Shown: positions 1-8,431, numbered from the stretch's first letter. The stretch: DNA of 64,000 nucleotides from Myroides profundi (GCF_000833025.1 NZ_CP010817.1:62001-126000), one strand, 5' to 3'. Notes: generated from the sequence alone by a model not told the origin. Program-made: numbers and translations.

Positions 1-394
1 AGAAGTAAAGATTCTCTTGTTTTTTTGCTAGCGGAAGATTCTTGTCTTTTAACTCCTCGATAAGGATAAGAGCTCTTTTGTATAAGTTCTCATCTGTAGA
101 GTTAGCTAGTTCTTTATCGAATGCTTGTCTATCTAGATCACCTGGCATATTGATATAGTGCCAGCTATCTGCGAATTTCCAAGAAGGATCTGACTTTAAG
201 AAGTCTGGCCAGTTAGCCCAGTAAGCTAATTGTTGGTTGCCAATGATTTCTTTTAATTGTTTTTTAGCTTTTTTGCTTAAGTTTCTTTCTGCTAATTCAG
301 CTACTACTCTGTGACCAGTAGTACCCCAAGCAAATACATTAGCTGTCTGTAATGCAAAGAATGCAACTACAAATAGGGATAATAATTTCTTCAT
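1..394 (-). CDS. S1/P1-type nuclease, N-terminal part
   Basis: The gene runs off the left edge, so only the first 131 codons are present. It starts with a signal peptide (MKKLLSLFVVAFFALQTANVFA) followed by WGTTGHRVVAELAE. In the S1/P1 nuclease family the mature protein begins with this Trp, whose amino group and the following His bind the zinc cluster. A further block, ADSWHYINMP, also fits the family. The enzyme should be a secreted, zinc-dependent, single-strand-preferring nuclease or 3'-nucleotidase. The start lies 4 bases after the thioesterase stop, so the two are probably co-transcribed. The rest of the catalytic residues lie outside the window. Confidence 0.88.
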   Translation of the reverse strand, partial: MKKLLSLFVVAFFALQTANVFAWGTTGHRVVAELAERNLSKKAKKQLKEIIGNQQLAYWANWPDFLKSDPSWKFADSWHYINMPGDLDRQAFDKELANSTDENLYKRALILIEELKDKNLPLAKKQENLYF

Positions 395-398
395 AATA

Positions 399-911
399 TT
401 ATTCGTTAAATAGAGCTATAAGTTCTGTAGCATCACTCGGTTTCATCTTTCCTGCGATAACTAAACTTAACTGTTTACGTCTTAAGGCTCCGATGTATCT
501 TTCTTTCTCTAAATCTGTTTCAGGGATTAGCTCAGGGATAGCTACAGGATGACCTGTATCATCTACAGCTACGAATGTATAGATAGCTTCATTTGCTTTT
601 TTCTTTATTCCTGACTCTCTGTCTTCGATCCATACATCTAAGTATACTTCCATAGACGAGTTAAATGAGCGTGATATTTTAGCCTCCACAGTTACTACAC
701 TTCCTAGAGGAATAGGTCTGTTAAAAGCGACGTGGTTCACTGATGCAGTAACGCATACTCTGCGCGAGTGTCTTCTAGCAGCGATACCAGCAGCTCTATC
801 CATACGAGCTAATAATTCTCCACCGAACATATTATTAAGTGGGTTAGTCTCTCCTGGTAGAACTAAGTCTGTCATTAAAGTAGCTGATTCAGATACTAAT
901 TTTGCTTCCAT
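399..911 (-). CDS. acyl-CoA thioesterase, hotdog fold
   Basis: Cytosolic hydrolase of acyl-CoA to free acid and CoA. The protein (170 aa) has the YciA/BFIT-type hotdog pattern: NPLNNMFGGELLARMDRAAG holds the catalytic Asn/Asp-containing helix entry, followed by ASVNHVAFNRPIPLGSVV. An upstream Met would extend it by 10 residues, but that extension covers a TAnnTTTG promoter box at 927-934, so the Met at 911 (MEAKLVSES) is chosen. The C-terminal helix (about 40 aa) extends beyond the minimal hotdog. The S1/P1 nuclease follows after 4 bases. Substrate chain length cannot be read from sequence. Confidence 0.85.
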   Translation of the reverse strand: MEAKLVSESATLMTDLVLPGETNPLNNMFGGELLARMDRAAGIAARRHSRRVCVTASVNHVAFNRPIPLGSVVTVEAKISRSFNSSMEVYLDVWIEDRESGIKKKANEAIYTFVAVDDTGHPVAIPELIPETDLEKERYIGALRRKQLSLVIAGKMKPSDATELIALFNE

Positions 912-926
912 TGTTATTATTTTCGA

Positions 927-934
927 CAAATATA
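927..934 (-). promoter_or_regulatory. TAnnTTTG promoter -7 box of the thioesterase operon
   Basis: Minus strand reads TATATTTG, an exact match to the Bacteroidota -7 box, 15 bases upstream of the ATG at 911. No clear -33 TTG was found. Confidence 0.5.
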
Positions 935-942
935 GGCACATT

Positions 943-976
943 AAATAAAAATCCCGAACCTTTTCAGATTCGGGAT
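943..976 (-). terminator. terminator of the HU/SPOR gene
   Basis: Arms ATCCCGAA (951-958) and TTCGGGAT (969-976) form an 8-bp stem; on the minus strand it is followed by TTTTATTT. Confidence 0.75.
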
Positions 977-991
977 ATATGTTTTAACTAT

Positions 992-1933
992 TTATTGTAC
1001 TAAAATCCAAGCATCAATATTGATAGTATTATGTATTTTTCTCATTTCTCGTTGAGCCTCTTGTTGAGTCGTATAGCTACCATAAGAGACAGGATATACT
1101 CCATACTTCGTACGAGATAGTGCTTTTGCACCTTCATACCCTTTCTTCTGTAGTTTCTTAGCCTCCGATAGCGAAGTTTGTTCTGATCTAAAAGCACATG
1201 CGATAATGTGATAAGGAGTACTTACAGTCTCTTCTATAACCACCTCTTCTTCTTTTACAGGAATAGAGATAGTAGTAGCAGTAGGCTCTATAATGAATGT
1301 AGCTTGTTGTATTTTATTCTCTACTCTGCTCTGAACATTTTTACCTACAGTGTACGCTTCATCGTTTAAGTACGCTTCATATCCTTTGTTTACAAAGACT
1401 CCAGCTGTACTAATAAATAAAGCTACTACAGCAGCATATTTAAAGAATGTATACTTCTTGTTTGTCTTCACAGTAGGTACCGTAACAGTTTCAGCAAGTG
1501 GGATGATAGGAGATCGCTCTATCGTCTTTGCCATTACTGTAGATAGACCAAAAGAGGTCATTAAGTAATTACTATTAGAAGCAGGTTCGAATACTAGATT
1601 ACCTTCAGAATTAGTTTGGAACATACCCACATTCAGTAATTCTAAACTACCGATATTGCGCAACTCTACTTCCCATCCTTTAATATTCTGATTGATTAAA
1701 AGAACAGCTTCATCATAAGAGATATTCTCTTCTACAGCGATATGATTAGCTAATAACCCATCGTTATGCTTAATACTCGCATTAAAAGAAAGACTCTTCT
1801 GCGGAGGGAAGAAACATTGTTTCTCCTCACTGTAGTATGATGACTTGATTTCTGTCAATAGAGCTCCAAAACCAGGAATGATTACACACTGGTATCTATA
1901 AAGCAAAGCTGATATGTATTTTTCGATCTTCAT
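992..1933 (-). CDS. HU-CCDC81 and SPOR domain membrane protein
   Basis: A 313-aa protein with a layout found in Bacteroidota: N-terminal HU-like halves (about residues 1-60 and 65-135, with IPGFGALLTEI typical of the CCDC81-type HU fold), one transmembrane helix at about 165-182 (YAAVVALFISTAGVFV), a linker rich in Glu, Thr and Val, and a C-terminal SPOR domain (about 240-313; YHIIACAFRS and YGVYPVSYGSY). SPOR domains bind denuded septal peptidoglycan, so the periplasmic end probably reaches the cell wall while the HU part stays cytoplasmic. The exact role is unknown; a link between nucleoid and envelope is inference. It has its own promoter and terminator. Confidence 0.8.
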   Translation of the reverse strand: MKIEKYISALLYRYQCVIIPGFGALLTEIKSSYYSEEKQCFFPPQKSLSFNASIKHNDGLLANHIAVEENISYDEAVLLINQNIKGWEVELRNIGSLELLNVGMFQTNSEGNLVFEPASNSNYLMTSFGLSTVMAKTIERSPIIPLAETVTVPTVKTNKKYTFFKYAAVVALFISTAGVFVNKGYEAYLNDEAYTVGKNVQSRVENKIQQATFIIEPTATTISIPVKEEEVVIEETVSTPYHIIACAFRSEQTSLSEAKKLQKKGYEGAKALSRTKYGVYPVSYGSYTTQQEAQREMRKIHNTINIDAWILVQ

Positions 1934-1938
1934 AAAGA

Positions 1939-1969
1939 CAAAATTACATTAAACAATAACTAATCAAAA
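1939..1969 (-). promoter_or_regulatory. promoter of the HU/SPOR gene
   Basis: Minus strand has TTTTG (1965-1969), 18 bases, then TAATTTTG (1939-1946), which fits TTG-N17-23-TAnnTTTG. The start codon is 6 bases past the box, so the leader would be very short or absent. Confidence 0.6.
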
Positions 1970-2130
1970 AAATATTCACTATTATTTTTAACAACCTATA
2001 ACTTTTTTATCTCTAGCAAGTTATATTTCTAAAACAAATGAAAGAATATCAAGGGATGACGTGATATTGGATAGGTTTTTGAGGCTGTGATGTGAAGATA
2101 CAAATACTATAATTGATTACCTATACACCT

Positions 2131-3240
2131 ATGGAAGAAGAGAGGTTATTTTATATGTTGGCATTACAATCTACTGTGGGAGTAGGGCCAATAACAGCTA
2201 AGCGGTTATTAGATTATTTTGGCTCTCCTAAAGAAGTCTTTTTAGCCAAAGAAAAGGATGTTGTAGCTGTACATCGCATTGGTAGTATGTTATGGCAGAA
2301 TCTTCAAGATAGCAACGTTCTAAAAAGAGTAGAACAAGAGTTAAAGAATATTGAGAAGTATCGCTTGTCCTGTTTTGATTATACAGATAGTTGTTACCCT
2401 ACTTTGTTGAAAGAGTGTGAGGATAGCCCTTTATTGTTGTTTAGTACATCTCCTAGTATCAGTTTAGACAATAGAAAGGTCATTAGTTTCATAGGTACTC
2501 GTAATCCTAGTAAGAGGGGTGTGGATATCTGTACAGAATTAGTAAGTGATCTGAAGCCATATAATCCTATTATTGTGAGTGGTCTAGCTTATGGCGTAGA
2601 TATCACTGCACACTTAGTTGCTTTAGAATGTGGTTTAGATACTTATGCTGTTCTTGGACATGGATTGAATAGAGTTTATCCAGATGTTCATACGGCTGTA
2701 GCTAGGCGTATTGAAGCACAAGGTGGAGCTTGTCTATCTGAGTTCTGGGTAAGTAGTAAGGTAGATAGAGAGAACTTTATTCAGCGCAACCGTATTGTCG
2801 CCGGGATGTCTCAAGCGACTATTGTTGTAGAAAGTGCTATTAAGGGAGGCTCTATGTCCACAGTGACTTTTGCTAATGATTATAATAGAGACGTATTTGC
2901 AGTTCCTGGGAGAGTTGGTGATATTATGAGTGCAGGGTGCAATCATCTGATTCAAAAGAATAAAGCTCAATTATTAACTTCTGCTAAGGAGATTGTAGAA
3001 ACTTTAAACTGGGATGCCCAAGCTAAAGCGCCTAAAGTTATTCAACCCCAACTGTTTCTTGATCTCAATCCTGAAGAACAATTGATTGTAGATTTTTTGA
3101 GTAAACACGAACGTGAGTTACTAGATATTATCGCACTCAGTTGTTCACTTCCGATTTATAAAGTAAGTAGTATCCTGCTTAATTTAGAAATGCTTGGAGT
3201 AGTAAGACCATTGCCAGGTAAGTATTTTGAACTACTATAG
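2131..3240 (+). CDS. dprA: DNA processing protein DprA
   Basis: Cytosolic protein that binds incoming single-stranded DNA and loads RecA during natural transformation. The 369-aa protein shows the three parts expected of the family: an N-terminal SAM/HhH-like region (ALQSTVGVGPITAKRLLDYF), the central Rossmann-like fold (IGTRNPSKRG, IVSGLAYGVDITAH, AVLGHGLNRVYP, NFIQRNRIVAGMS, VVESAIKGGSM) and a C-terminal winged helix (about 310-369). The ATG at 2131 is preferred to the TTG at 2113 because it gives the usual MEEERLFYMLAL start. It is convergent with trpS. DprA presence alone does not show that the strain is competent. Confidence 0.95.
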   Translation: MEEERLFYMLALQSTVGVGPITAKRLLDYFGSPKEVFLAKEKDVVAVHRIGSMLWQNLQDSNVLKRVEQELKNIEKYRLSCFDYTDSCYPTLLKECEDSPLLLFSTSPSISLDNRKVISFIGTRNPSKRGVDICTELVSDLKPYNPIIVSGLAYGVDITAHLVALECGLDTYAVLGHGLNRVYPDVHTAVARRIEAQGGACLSEFWVSSKVDRENFIQRNRIVAGMSQATIVVESAIKGGSMSTVTFANDYNRDVFAVPGRVGDIMSAGCNHLIQKNKAQLLTSAKEIVETLNWDAQAKAPKVIQPQLFLDLNPEEQLIVDFLSKHERELLDIIALSCSLPIYKVSSILLNLEMLGVVRPLPGKYFELL

Positions 3241-3250
3241 TGATGATAAA

Positions 3251-3279
3251 TAAAAAAGCCTTACACTGAGGTAAGGCTT
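3251..3279 (-). terminator. terminator of trpS
   Basis: Arms AAGCCTTAC (3256-3264) and GTAAGGCTT (3271-3279), 9 bp, followed on the minus strand by a T run. It lies between the convergent dprA and trpS and may serve both. Confidence 0.75.
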
Positions 3280-3309
3280 ATAAGATATCTAAAGAAAGGT
3301 TATAGAAGA

Positions 3310-4290
3310 CTATTTAGCACTTCCGTAACCTAGTTTCTCTCTTACTTTATTTAAAGTTCCTGTAGCAATTACAGACGCTTTTTCTGCACCAATACCTAGT
3401 AGACGATCTACTTCTTCTAAGTTATTGATATAGTACTCGTATTTCTCACGAATATCTTTAAACTTCTCAACGATAAGTTCGAAAAGCTCTTGTTTTGCAT
3501 GTCCATAACCATAGTTACCTCCTAAGTATTTAGCTCTCATTGCTTCTACTTGTTCTGGAGTAGCTAATAGTTTATAGATTGTGAATACATTACAAGTATC
3601 AGGATTCTTAGGGTCCTCTAGAGGAGTACTATCTGTCTCGATGCCCATTACTTCTTTTCTCAATACTTTATCCGTTTGGAAGATATTGATGGTATTGTGT
3701 CTAGACTTAGACATTTTGTTTCCATCTGTACCTGGCACAACCATTACTTCCTCTTGGATTTTTACTTCTGGTAATACAAAAGTTTCTCCCATTTGGTGAT
3801 TAAAACGAGACGCTACATCACGTGTAATCTCTAAGTGTTGCATTTGGTCTTTTCCTACTGGTACGAATTCTGCATCGTATAGTAAGATATCCGCTGCCAT
3901 CAACATTGGGTAAGTAAATAACCCTGCATTAACATCAGATAAAACATCTGCCTTATCTTTAAACGAATGAGCTAATGTTAGACGTTGGTATGGAAAGAAG
4001 CAACTTAAGTACCAAGTAAGTTCAGTTGTTTGCGGTACATCTGACTGGCGGTAAAAAGTTACATGATTAACGTCTACACCACAAGCAAGCCAAGTAGCCG
4101 CAACACTATAGGTATTTTCTTGTAAAGTTTTAGCGTCTTTAATTTGCGTTGCAGAGTGCAAGTTCGCAATAAAAATAAAAGACTCATTCTCTTTTTTGTT
4201 TGCCATTTCTACTGCTGGTAGAATAGCTCCTAAAAGATTCCCTAAGTGTGGAGTTCCTGTACTTTGAACTCCTGTTAGAATTTTAGCCAT
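3310..4290 (-). CDS. trpS: tryptophanyl-tRNA synthetase
   Basis: Class I aminoacyl-tRNA synthetase joining Trp to tRNA-Trp in the cytosol. The 326-aa length is normal. The HIGH-type motif is TGTPHLGNLLGA (about residues 10-21) and the KMSKS loop is GNKMSKSRHNTI (about 192-203). Other conserved blocks are LTWYLSCFFPY, GLFTYPMLMAADILLYDAEFVPVGKDQ and the C-terminal anticodon-binding helices. The gene stands alone with its own promoter; no T-box or other leader structure is visible upstream. Confidence 0.97.
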   Translation of the reverse strand: MAKILTGVQSTGTPHLGNLLGAILPAVEMANKKENESFIFIANLHSATQIKDAKTLQENTYSVAATWLACGVDVNHVTFYRQSDVPQTTELTWYLSCFFPYQRLTLAHSFKDKADVLSDVNAGLFTYPMLMAADILLYDAEFVPVGKDQMQHLEITRDVASRFNHQMGETFVLPEVKIQEEVMVVPGTDGNKMSKSRHNTINIFQTDKVLRKEVMGIETDSTPLEDPKNPDTCNVFTIYKLLATPEQVEAMRAKYLGGNYGYGHAKQELFELIVEKFKDIREKYEYYINNLEEVDRLLGIGAEKASVIATGTLNKVREKLGYGSAK

Positions 4291-4315
4291 TGCGTGATAT
4301 TAATTATTTAAAAAG

Positions 4316-4323
4316 CAAAGATA
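4316..4323 (-). promoter_or_regulatory. TAnnTTTG promoter box of trpS
   Basis: Minus strand reads TATCTTTG, 25 bases upstream of the trpS ATG. No matching -33 element was found. Confidence 0.45.
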
Positions 4324-4427
4324 AGCGAATTGAAGTTTATTTGCCTAGTTTTTACTAGCTAATGTGGTTATATGGCGATAGAATTGTTTATTTTTGAAGT
4401 TAGTAAAAGATAGAATTTGTAATACAA

Positions 4428-5189
4428 ATGATGAAAAGTATAGGTGCGTTTTTCAGTTCACTTTGGCGACTGTGGTTTTATATCTGGATGGTAATCGTTA
4501 TTTTAATATTATCTCCTTTTTTATTGATAACGATTGGATCAGAGAAGACATATCCTCAGTTTTTTAAAGTAGCTCGTATCTGGGCTATTCTCGTATTTTA
4601 CGGAATAGGGATGAGGTATAAGATAGAAGAGGAGACTCCGTTAGAGAAAGGGAAGAGTTATATGTTTATTGCTAATCATACTTCGATGTTAGACATTATG
4701 ATGATGCTTATCCTTGTAAAGGACAATCCTTTTGTCTTTGTAGGTAAGAAAGAATTATCGAGTATTCCAGTGTTTGGGTTCTTTTATAAGCGTGCTTGTA
4801 TTCTAGTAGATAGAAAGGATGCAAGAAGTAAGAAGCAAGTATTCGACAGTGCACAAGAGCGTCTAAGTAGAGGGCTGAGCATCTGCATTTTTCCAGAAGG
4901 AGGCGTGACAGATGATAGAACGATTATACTAGACAGTTTTAAGGATGGTGCTTTTCGGCTTGCTATAGATCACCAGATACCGATAGCTCCTTTAGCGTTT
5001 GGTAGGTTGAGACATTATTTCCCTTTTGTGTGGGGGATAGGGCACCCAGGAGTGGTACCAGTTAAGATATTTCCTTGTATAGAAACGAAAGGGCTGACCT
5101 TAGAGAATAAAAAAGAAGTAAGAGATATAGCTTTTAATCTATTATATGATCCTGTGCTAGAATGGGAGAAGGAATATAAAGCGAAATAA
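4428..5189 (+). CDS. plsC: 1-acyl-sn-glycerol-3-phosphate acyltransferase (PlsC family)
   Basis: Membrane enzyme that adds the second acyl chain to lysophosphatidic acid in phospholipid synthesis. The 253-aa protein has an N-terminal hydrophobic segment (about 10-35), the catalytic NHxxxxD box as NHTSMLD (about 83-89), a middle block GKKELSSIPVFGFFYKR, and FPEGGVT (about 156-162), the substrate phosphate-binding motif. Two adjacent ATGs (4428 and 4431) could start it. It lies alone and ends in a strong terminator. The acyltransferase call is safe; assignment as the housekeeping PlsC rather than a paralogue (for example an ornithine-lipid acyltransferase) is less sure. Confidence 0.85.
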   Translation: MMKSIGAFFSSLWRLWFYIWMVIVILILSPFLLITIGSEKTYPQFFKVARIWAILVFYGIGMRYKIEEETPLEKGKSYMFIANHTSMLDIMMMLILVKDNPFVFVGKKELSSIPVFGFFYKRACILVDRKDARSKKQVFDSAQERLSRGLSICIFPEGGVTDDRTIILDSFKDGAFRLAIDHQIPIAPLAFGRLRHYFPFVWGIGHPGVVPVKIFPCIETKGLTLENKKEVRDIAFNLLYDPVLEWEKEYKAK

Positions 5190-5192
5190 TGC

Positions 5193-5230
5193 AAAAAGCG
5201 GTGAGACAACGAAGATCTCACCGCTTTTTT
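5193..5230. terminator. bidirectional terminator
   Basis: A 14-bp near-perfect stem, AAAAAGCGGTGAGA against TCTCACCGCTTTTT, with A and T runs on both sides. It separates the convergent acyltransferase and lipoprotein genes. Confidence 0.9.
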
Positions 5231-5252
5231 AGTTATAGTGTGGTTTATGGAT

Positions 5253-6134
5253 TCACAGTTGTATAATACCTGCTCCTGAAATTCTACCACTAGCATGAAC
5301 GAAGTCATTCATAGATTGGTTTTGTTCAGTAGATAGTTTACTGTAATTAATATTAAGTTTAGAACGGCTCATTGATAAATCAAATAGTTCTTTTTGAATC
5401 TCTTTTTGACGGCCTGCATCAGTTGAAGCTTTAAACTCTTCTACTAATGCCATCTCTTGTTTATAAGAAGCAATCACATCTTCTTGTGGCACGTCTGGTA
5501 GCTTTAGCTCTAATGCATTAGGTTCTGTAATCGTACACTCTCCTCCTGCAACCATGTTCTGTTGGTGAAAACCTTTGCTCTCTGCAGGTAAATCTTCATC
5601 GTAGAAAGCTATGAACTCTGCTTTAGTAAAGAATTTATTGTAGAAGTTACCTACAGCATTCTTATTATGTGTAATCTGTTCTTCAGGATATTCTTCACCT
5701 AAGAAGTAAGTACATCTGTATAGATTATTATCTATAAATAGAGCGTTAGTCGATTTGATATTATCTTCATAAAGTACATCATCAATAACTACTTCTCTCG
5801 CAGTAGAACCAAATTTGTCAAAGTTTCCTTCTGTAGCATATACCATTGAGAAGATATAGTGTGGTTCTAATGTTGGGTTGATGATACCACCAGAGTTTTG
5901 TTTGAATACATTGAACTTGTTTTTTTGTCCATTGTAGTCTAATTCGTGTAGACCATTTTCTAGTTTTAATACCTCAAAAGTATTTGGTGCTAGGGTATAT
6001 TTTTGATCATCTAGTGATACTGTAATCTCTTTATCAGTTGGGTTAGACAGATAAAAATCATGTCTTTTAAACGGATCGTCGCAGCTAATAAAGGTCATAA
6101 TTGTTAGCATAAGTGCTAATAATCGTAATTTCAT
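5253..6134 (-). CDS. lipoprotein of unknown function
   Basis: A 293-aa protein I do not recognise. From the Met at 6134 it begins MKLRLLALMLTIMTFISCDD, a lipoprotein signal with the acylated Cys at residue 18. An upstream Met at 6164 is rejected because the extension crosses the promoter box. The mature part starts with a short domain (FYLSNPTDKEITVSLDDQ, about 25-85) that looks like a beta-sandwich of the kind seen in other Bacteroidota lipoproteins. The rest is mixed alpha/beta, and a helical C-terminus carries many charged residues (about 215-275). It is probably anchored in the outer membrane. It stands alone between two terminators, so context gives no function. Confidence 0.75.
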   Translation of the reverse strand: MKLRLLALMLTIMTFISCDDPFKRHDFYLSNPTDKEITVSLDDQKYTLAPNTFEVLKLENGLHELDYNGQKNKFNVFKQNSGGIINPTLEPHYIFSMVYATEGNFDKFGSTAREVVIDDVLYEDNIKSTNALFIDNNLYRCTYFLGEEYPEEQITHNKNAVGNFYNKFFTKAEFIAFYDEDLPAESKGFHQQNMVAGGECTITEPNALELKLPDVPQEDVIASYKQEMALVEEFKASTDAGRQKEIQKELFDLSMSRSKLNINYSKLSTEQNQSMNDFVHASGRISGAGIIQL

Positions 6135-6161
6135 ATTGTTGTTTTGTGTTTTATTGAAGTA

Positions 6162-6169
6162 CAAAATTA
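6162..6169 (-). promoter_or_regulatory. TAnnTTTG promoter box of the lipoprotein gene
   Basis: Minus strand reads TAATTTTG, 27 bases upstream of the ATG at 6134, and supports that start. Confidence 0.5.
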
Positions 6170-6278
6170 AGTGATTCTCCTTTTAGTGCCTAGTGTTAAT
6201 GGATTATTATATAAAAGGCGTTGGTATTTTTAGAATACTATTATTTAGTAACTTTAATCTGTGTTAAAAGAGGTTCGT

Positions 6279-6578
6279 ATGTACTTTGATAAGAGATTAT
6301 TACTAAAAGGTATTTTGATAACGTGGTTGCCGTGGTTGTTATGGACTATATGGGCTTGTAATGAAACTATGTTTCCGAGATGGCTCTTTGGACCTATGTT
6401 GGTTTTTGCTGGTATATTAGTATTGCTAAGTTTAATTTTTTTAATAGTAGCCCTTTTTCTCATTTTGTATAGAGCATTGTTGAGAGAGCCTGTAATAGTA
6501 CTGAGTATTGTTGTCTTACTTTATCTCGTTTGTTTATTCATTGTTATTCAGTTGGCCTGTATTGTTGGTATAGTTTGA
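6279..6578 (+). CDS. small multi-span membrane protein
   Basis: An unrecognised 99-aa protein, almost wholly hydrophobic, with three likely membrane helices (about 10-27, 37-64 and 72-95) and the charged stretch RALLREP between the last two. A GTG start at 6261 would add six residues. The ATG at 6279 is preferred because the frame downstream (6686-6994) begins in a similar way (MYFDKRLL versus MRFFDNFF). No promoter box was found. The two frames have similar length and topology, so they may be diverged copies of one gene. Confidence 0.55.
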   Translation: MYFDKRLLLKGILITWLPWLLWTIWACNETMFPRWLFGPMLVFAGILVLLSLIFLIVALFLILYRALLREPVIVLSIVVLLYLVCLFIVIQLACIVGIV

Positions 6579-6685
6579 CTTTTTTTGTTTTTATATGTTG
6601 TAGTTAAATTCTTTATGATGATAGAGTGAGTGACAGTGTAGTGTTTTTTAGTTAGTAATGACAGTTGTGAACTGTTTGATTTATA

Positions 6686-6994
6686 ATGTATAATCAGAAT
6701 ATTTGTACTATGAGATTTTTTGATAATTTTTTTGTATTACTTGTTTTTAGAATAGGAATACTTACTGTTCCTTATCTGTTTGCAGTACAGGCTTATGATA
6801 GACAAGATCAATAGGGAAGATCAATGTTAGCTGTCTTTACATTGTTTGGGATGGTTATAGGAGCTATTTTATATCTATTGTTGTTTAGACCGGATATGGA
6901 TGATAAGTACAGTGTAATACTCTATGTTAGTGGTTTTATGTATATAGCAGTATTGACGTTACGATATGCTGCACTAGCTGGATTTATAGGTTGA
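6686..6994 (+). pseudogene. membrane protein frame broken by an in-frame TAG
   Basis: Reading from the ATG at 6686 (or 6710), the frame encodes MRFFDNFFVLLVFRIGILTV and on to AYDRQDQ, then TAG at 6812-6814, then continues in the same frame as GRSMLAVFTLFGMVIGAILY to TGA at 6992. Both halves are hydrophobic and together give about 102 codons and three membrane helices, close to the intact 99-aa neighbour at 6279. One substitution (TAG from CAG, AAG or similar) would restore it. The alternatives are two small genes (6710-6814 and 6824-6994) or a sequencing error. Confidence 0.5.
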
Positions 6995-7004
6995 TATATA
7001 AAAA

Positions 7005-7033
7005 AATCCCTCACAATATTATTGTGAGGGATT
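7005..7033 (-). terminator. terminator of recA
   Basis: Arms AATCCCTCACAAT (7005-7017) and ATTGTGAGGGATT (7021-7033) form a perfect 13-bp stem with a 3-base loop, followed on the minus strand by TTTTTTATATA. Confidence 0.9.
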
Positions 7034-7054
7034 CGTATTTAAGGATAGAAACAA

Positions 7055-8059
7055 TTAAGCTTCTTTATTTTTGATTTCGTCCTTGATTAATTGTTCAAGT
7101 TCTTCCATTAGTTCAGGGTTGTCTTTAATTACTGATTTAACAGCATCACGACCTTGTCCTAATTTAGTATCACCGTAGCTAAACCAAGATCCGCTTTTCT
7201 TCACGATTTCATAGTCTACAGCCATATCAAGTACTTCACCTACTTTAGAGATACCTTCACCATACATGATGTCAAACTCAGCAGTACGGAAAGGAGGTGC
7301 TACTTTATTCTTCACGATTTTTACCTTCGTTCTGTTACCGATCACATTCTCACCATCTTTAATCTGAGTAGATTTACGAATATCTAAACGTACAGAAGCG
7401 TAGAACTTCAATGCGTTACCTCCTGTAGTAGTCTCAGGGTTACCGAACATTACACCGATTTTATCACGTAACTGGTTAATGAAGAATACAGTACAGTTAG
7501 TCTTGCTAATAGTAGAAGTTAACTTTCTTAAAGCTTGAGACATTAAACGAGCGTGTAATCCCATTTTAGAATCTCCCATCTCTCCTTCGATTTCACTCTT
7601 AGGAGTTAAGGCAGCAACAGAATCGACTACTACTAAATCAATAGCTCCAGAACGAATTAAGTTCTCAGCAATCTCTAATGCTTGTTCCCCGTTGTCTGGT
7701 TGAGATATAATTAAGTTGTCAATGTCTACACCTAGTTTTTGTGCATAGAAACGGTCAAAAGCGTGCTCCGCATCAATGAATGCTGCGATACCACCTGCTT
7801 TTTGTGCTTCTGCGATAGCGTGTAAAGTTAAAGTCGTCTTACCTGATGATTCTGGACCGTATATCTCTATAATTCTTCCTCTAGGGAACCCTCCTACACC
7901 TAATGCAAGGTCAATACCTAGTGATCCAGAAGAAATAACTTCTACCTCTTCTACAGCAGTATCTCCCAACTTCATTACTGTTCCTTTACCATAAGTTTTG
8001 TCTAACTTATCAAGTGTAAGTTGTAACGCTTTTAATTTTGCTTCTTTATCTGCACTCAT
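7055..8059 (-). CDS. recA: recombinase RecA
   Basis: ATP-dependent strand-exchange protein for homologous recombination and repair. The 334-aa length is typical of the phylum. Walker A is GPESSGKT (about 68-75). VVVDSVAAL is Walker B and [20 protein letters not shown] covers loop L2. The C-terminus is short, with the usual acidic and lysine residues. The gene is alone. A weak promoter candidate (TACTTTTA, 7 of 8 matches) lies at 8089-8096, and a palindromic cluster further upstream is listed separately. No LexA-type box was recognised. Confidence 0.98.
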   Translation of the reverse strand: MSADKEAKLKALQLTLDKLDKTYGKGTVMKLGDTAVEEVEVISSGSLGIDLALGVGGFPRGRIIEIYGPESSGKTTLTLHAIAEAQKAGGIAAFIDAEHAFDRFYAQKLGVDIDNLIISQPDNGEQALEIAENLIRSGAIDLVVVDSVAALTPKSEIEGEMGDSKMGLHARLMSQALRKLTSTISKTNCTVFFINQLRDKIGVMFGNPETTTGGNALKFYASVRLDIRKSTQIKDGENVIGNRTKVKIVKNKVAPPFRTAEFDIMYGEGISKVGEVLDMAVDYEIVKKSGSWFSYGDTKLGQGRDAVKSVIKDNPELMEELEQLIKDEIKNKEA

Positions 8060-8134
8060 TTTTTATAAAAATTAGATTCTTACTGATGTAAAAGTAATAT
8101 AAATTAATTACAGTCCAAGAGAGTGGTATCATTA

Positions 8135-8190
8135 TGCTATGAATTATAGCAGAGATATATGATCTCTTTGCTATGATATAATTTATAGCA
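8135..8190. promoter_or_regulatory. triple palindrome cluster upstream of recA
   Basis: TGCTAT (8135) pairs with ATAGCA (8146), AGAGAT (8151) with ATCTCT (8162), and TGCTAT (8169) with ATAGCA (8185). The outer TGCTAT and the last ATAGCA could also pair, enclosing the others. It lies 76-131 bases upstream of the recA ATG. It could be an operator or a cruciform-prone site; no function is known to me. Confidence 0.35.
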
Positions 8191-8330
8191 ATGCGTTGTT
8201 CTTAACCTCGTCCAAGTGATAGTATGATGTAGGAGAAATAATTCTATAAATAAGGGTGTGAATATAATGAGGATGTTGGTTGCGATAAGGTCTAGAGAGT
8301 GAGTGGTAAGATTTAGATGTTGTTTTGAGT

Positions 8331-8431
8331 GATAAGGGAATGATCAGTATTTGATAGGGTAGTGATCGGCTATTTTATGCACTTTTAAGCCGACCAAATG
8401 CCCATCACAAGCCGACCACAAGCCGACCACC
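8331..8431 (+). repeat. mosaic 11-bp-phased repeat element, copy 1
   Basis: Nine consecutive 11-base units: four begin GAT (8331, 8342, 8353, 8364), one is a spacer (8375), and four carry GCC at 8389, 8400, 8411 and 8422 (consensus AAGCCGACCA with one variant, AATGCCCATCA). The GAT half contains TCGGCT and the second half AGCCGA, so the two halves are in opposite sense. By eye, 66 of 74 bases of 8358-8431 match copy 2 at 63524-63597 on the other strand without gaps. No open frame fits it. Confidence 0.8.

Noticed and set aside
4291..4427. Searched for a T-box or attenuator upstream of trpS
   Set aside because: The leader is only about 20 bases from the likely promoter and has no stem.
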